DNA from: Pseudobdellovibrionaceae bacterium
Lineage (GTDB): Bacteria > Bdellovibrionota > Bdellovibrionia > Bdellovibrionales > JAMPXM01
Reading direction: 5' to 3'
Assembly (NCBI GenBank): GCA_913774795.1
Contig: CAJYIL010000685.1
Location: forward strand, 1 to 5,599
Length of the DNA: 5,599 nucleotides
Part shown: piece by piece, positions 4,906 through 5,599 of the stretch
Layout of the letters: every line of letters begins with the position of its first letter
Position numbering within the stretch: the stretch's first letter is position 1
The notes under the pieces: generated by a model
What the model saw: the letters and a program-made list of their open reading frames with translations, nothing else
Databases searched by the model: none
What the model was told of the DNA's origin: nothing
Position numbers and translations under genes: made by a program

Positions 4906-5412
4906 ATGACATTCACGACGCCGCCTTCACAAGCTCCGGTTCTCCCTGTTTCACAGACTCAAGAAACTCTCGCGCGCGCACCTCGCCGCGTCGACAAAGT
5001 CCCGGGCAAAAAGATCATTCGTGATCTCGGCTTGAAAGTGACCGATCAACGACTTCTCATCCTCGAAGTCGTTCGTCGCGGCCCGAATCACTTCACCGCT
5101 CAAGACGTCTTCGAAGCCGTCGTCGCAAAAAATCCATCGGTGGGTTTCGCCACCGTTTACCGCTTCTTGAGAACATTGAGCGAACAAGATTACGTGAGTG
5201 AAATTCGTTTGGGCGGCATGCCAGCTCGCTACGAGTGGGCTGCAAAAGATCACCACGACCACCTGACGTGCACGAAGTGCAATCGCATCGTCGAGTTTGA
5301 AAATCATGAGATCGAGCGCCTTCAGGAGAAAGTCGCAAAAGAATTCGGCTTCACGCTGAATCACCACGTTCTCGAGCTCTACGGAACATGCTCCGACTGC
5401 CGCACGAAGTGA
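4906..5412 (+). CDS. fur: Fur-family metal-dependent transcriptional regulator (168 aa)
   Basis: The protein has the two-domain Fur plan. The DNA-binding domain starts near residue 37 (IIRDLGLKVTDQRLLILEVV) and contains the recognition block SVGFATVYRFLRTL (78-91). The dimer domain carries the metal ligands: counterparts of E. coli Fur His33, Glu81, the HHDH cluster, Glu108 and His125 appear as His62, Glu110, His116-His119, Glu137 and His154. Structural zinc cysteines are present as Cys122/Cys125 and Cys162/Cys165. Glu at position 110, where PerR proteins usually have Asp, and the HHDH cluster favour an iron-sensing Fur, but Zur or another family member cannot be excluded from sequence alone. 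Unusual is a Pro/Thr-rich N-terminal extension of about 35 residues; no alternative ATG lies within it. The ATG has only a weak GAAAG upstream. The stop overlaps the next gene's possible GTG start as GTGA, suggesting co-transcription. Confidence 0.9.
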   Translation: MTFTTPPSQAPVLPVSQTQETLARAPRRVDKVPGKKIIRDLGLKVTDQRLLILEVVRRGPNHFTAQDVFEAVVAKNPSVGFATVYRFLRTLSEQDYVSEIRLGGMPARYEWAAKDHHDHLTCTKCNRIVEFENHEIERLQEKVAKEFGFTLNHHVLELYGTCSDCRTK

Positions 5413-5599
5413 GCTCTTTCTTTTGGGCCGACAAACCCGCCGGCCTTACGACCCACACCTCGCTAAACGCTCATGAACGTCGCGCTTGGACCGACGTTCA
5501 TGACGGTTACCTCGAGTGGCTCTCCAATCGCACAAATCAAGAGCTCTTTCCGGTTCACCGACTCGACCGCGAAACGACCGGCATCATCGCGTTCGCAAA
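5409..5599 (+). CDS. RluA-family RNA pseudouridine synthase (partial)
   Basis: This is the N-terminal part of an enzyme that converts specific uridines in rRNA or tRNA to pseudouridine; it runs off the right edge. Visible are the family's first block (ADKPAGLTTH, residues 7-16) and the catalytic motif VHRLDRETTGIIAFA at 49-63, where Asp53 is the catalytic aspartate. The first block lies almost at the N-terminus, so there is no S4 RNA-binding domain in front, as in RluA or TruC and unlike RluB/RluC/RluD. The start is ambiguous: the GTG at 5409 overlaps the fur stop by 4 bp, while an in-frame ATG at 5388 would add MLRLPHE and overlap fur by 25 bp; neither has a clear ribosome site. The substrate cannot be told from the fragment. 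The tight join with fur suggests one transcript. Confidence 0.88.
   Translation, partial: MSSFFWADKPAGLTTHTSLNAHERRAWTDVHDGYLEWLSNRTNQELFPVHRLDRETTGIIAFA
5471..5503. repeat. Perfect 12-bp inverted repeat inside the pseudouridine synthase gene
   Basis: TCATGAACGTCG (5471-5482) and CGACGTTCATGA (5492-5503) are exact reverse complements with a 9-nt loop (5483-5491). It begins 59 bp after the fur stop and lies in codons 21-32 of the next gene. No T run follows, so it is not an obvious terminator; as RNA it would form a strong hairpin. Confidence 0.8.

Noticed and set aside
4951..5367. Minus-strand open frame opposite fur
   Set aside because: Shadow of the strongly supported Fur-family gene; no ribosome site or recognised motif.
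1..5599. CRISPR array, tRNA/rRNA gene, insertion sequence, phage or defence system
   Set aside because: No regularly spaced repeats, no cloverleaf-like sequence, no transposase, integrase or known defence motif seen on either strand.
1..5599. Very frequent TCGA/GATCG tetramers as a possible signal sequence
   Set aside because: They arise mostly from common codon pairs such as CTC-GA and ATC-GA in the genes and show no fixed spacing or symmetry.

Overview
The window looks like an ordinary chromosomal segment of a Gram-negative bacterium with moderately high GC. Evidence for an outer membrane is a lipoprotein-type signal sequence, a beta-barrel protein ending in Phe, and an HtpX/Fur gene set. 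The style (alanine/threonine-rich envelope proteins, many short uncharacterised ORFs) would fit Bdellovibrionota or a related deltaproteobacterial-type lineage, but that is an impression, not a placement.

Layout. Positions 1-190 on the minus strand hold the N-terminal end of a membrane protein that resembles the first transmembrane helix of an ABC exporter; it runs off the left edge. Divergent from it is a two-gene envelope operon: a putative lipoprotein (378-1088) overlapping by 4 bp an outer-membrane protein (1085-2671) that has a signal peptide, a Lys-rich start, a long Ala/Thr/Ser/Pro stalk without aromatic residues, and a C-terminal barrel. An htpX-type membrane zinc protease follows (2752-3660). 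Its 3' end overlaps, tail to tail, an uncharacterised 130-residue gene on the minus strand (3607-3999).

A 185-bp divergent spacer rich in CTCTA/TAGAG half-sites separates that small gene from a TetR-family regulator (4185-4787). Next, after a 118-bp spacer with a 19-bp inverted repeat, comes a Fur-family metalloregulator (4906-5412). The Fur gene overlaps by 4 bp (GTGA) the start of an RluA-type RNA pseudouridine synthase that is cut by the right edge; a perfect 12-bp inverted repeat lies inside its coding sequence.

How the genes fit together: the left half concerns the cell envelope (transport, surface protein pair, membrane protein quality control), the right half regulation and RNA modification. 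I see no tRNA, rRNA, CRISPR array, transposon, phage gene or recognisable defence system. The most distinctive items are the lipoprotein/stalked-barrel pair, the TetR operator candidates, and the intragenic hairpin in the pseudouridine synthase gene.
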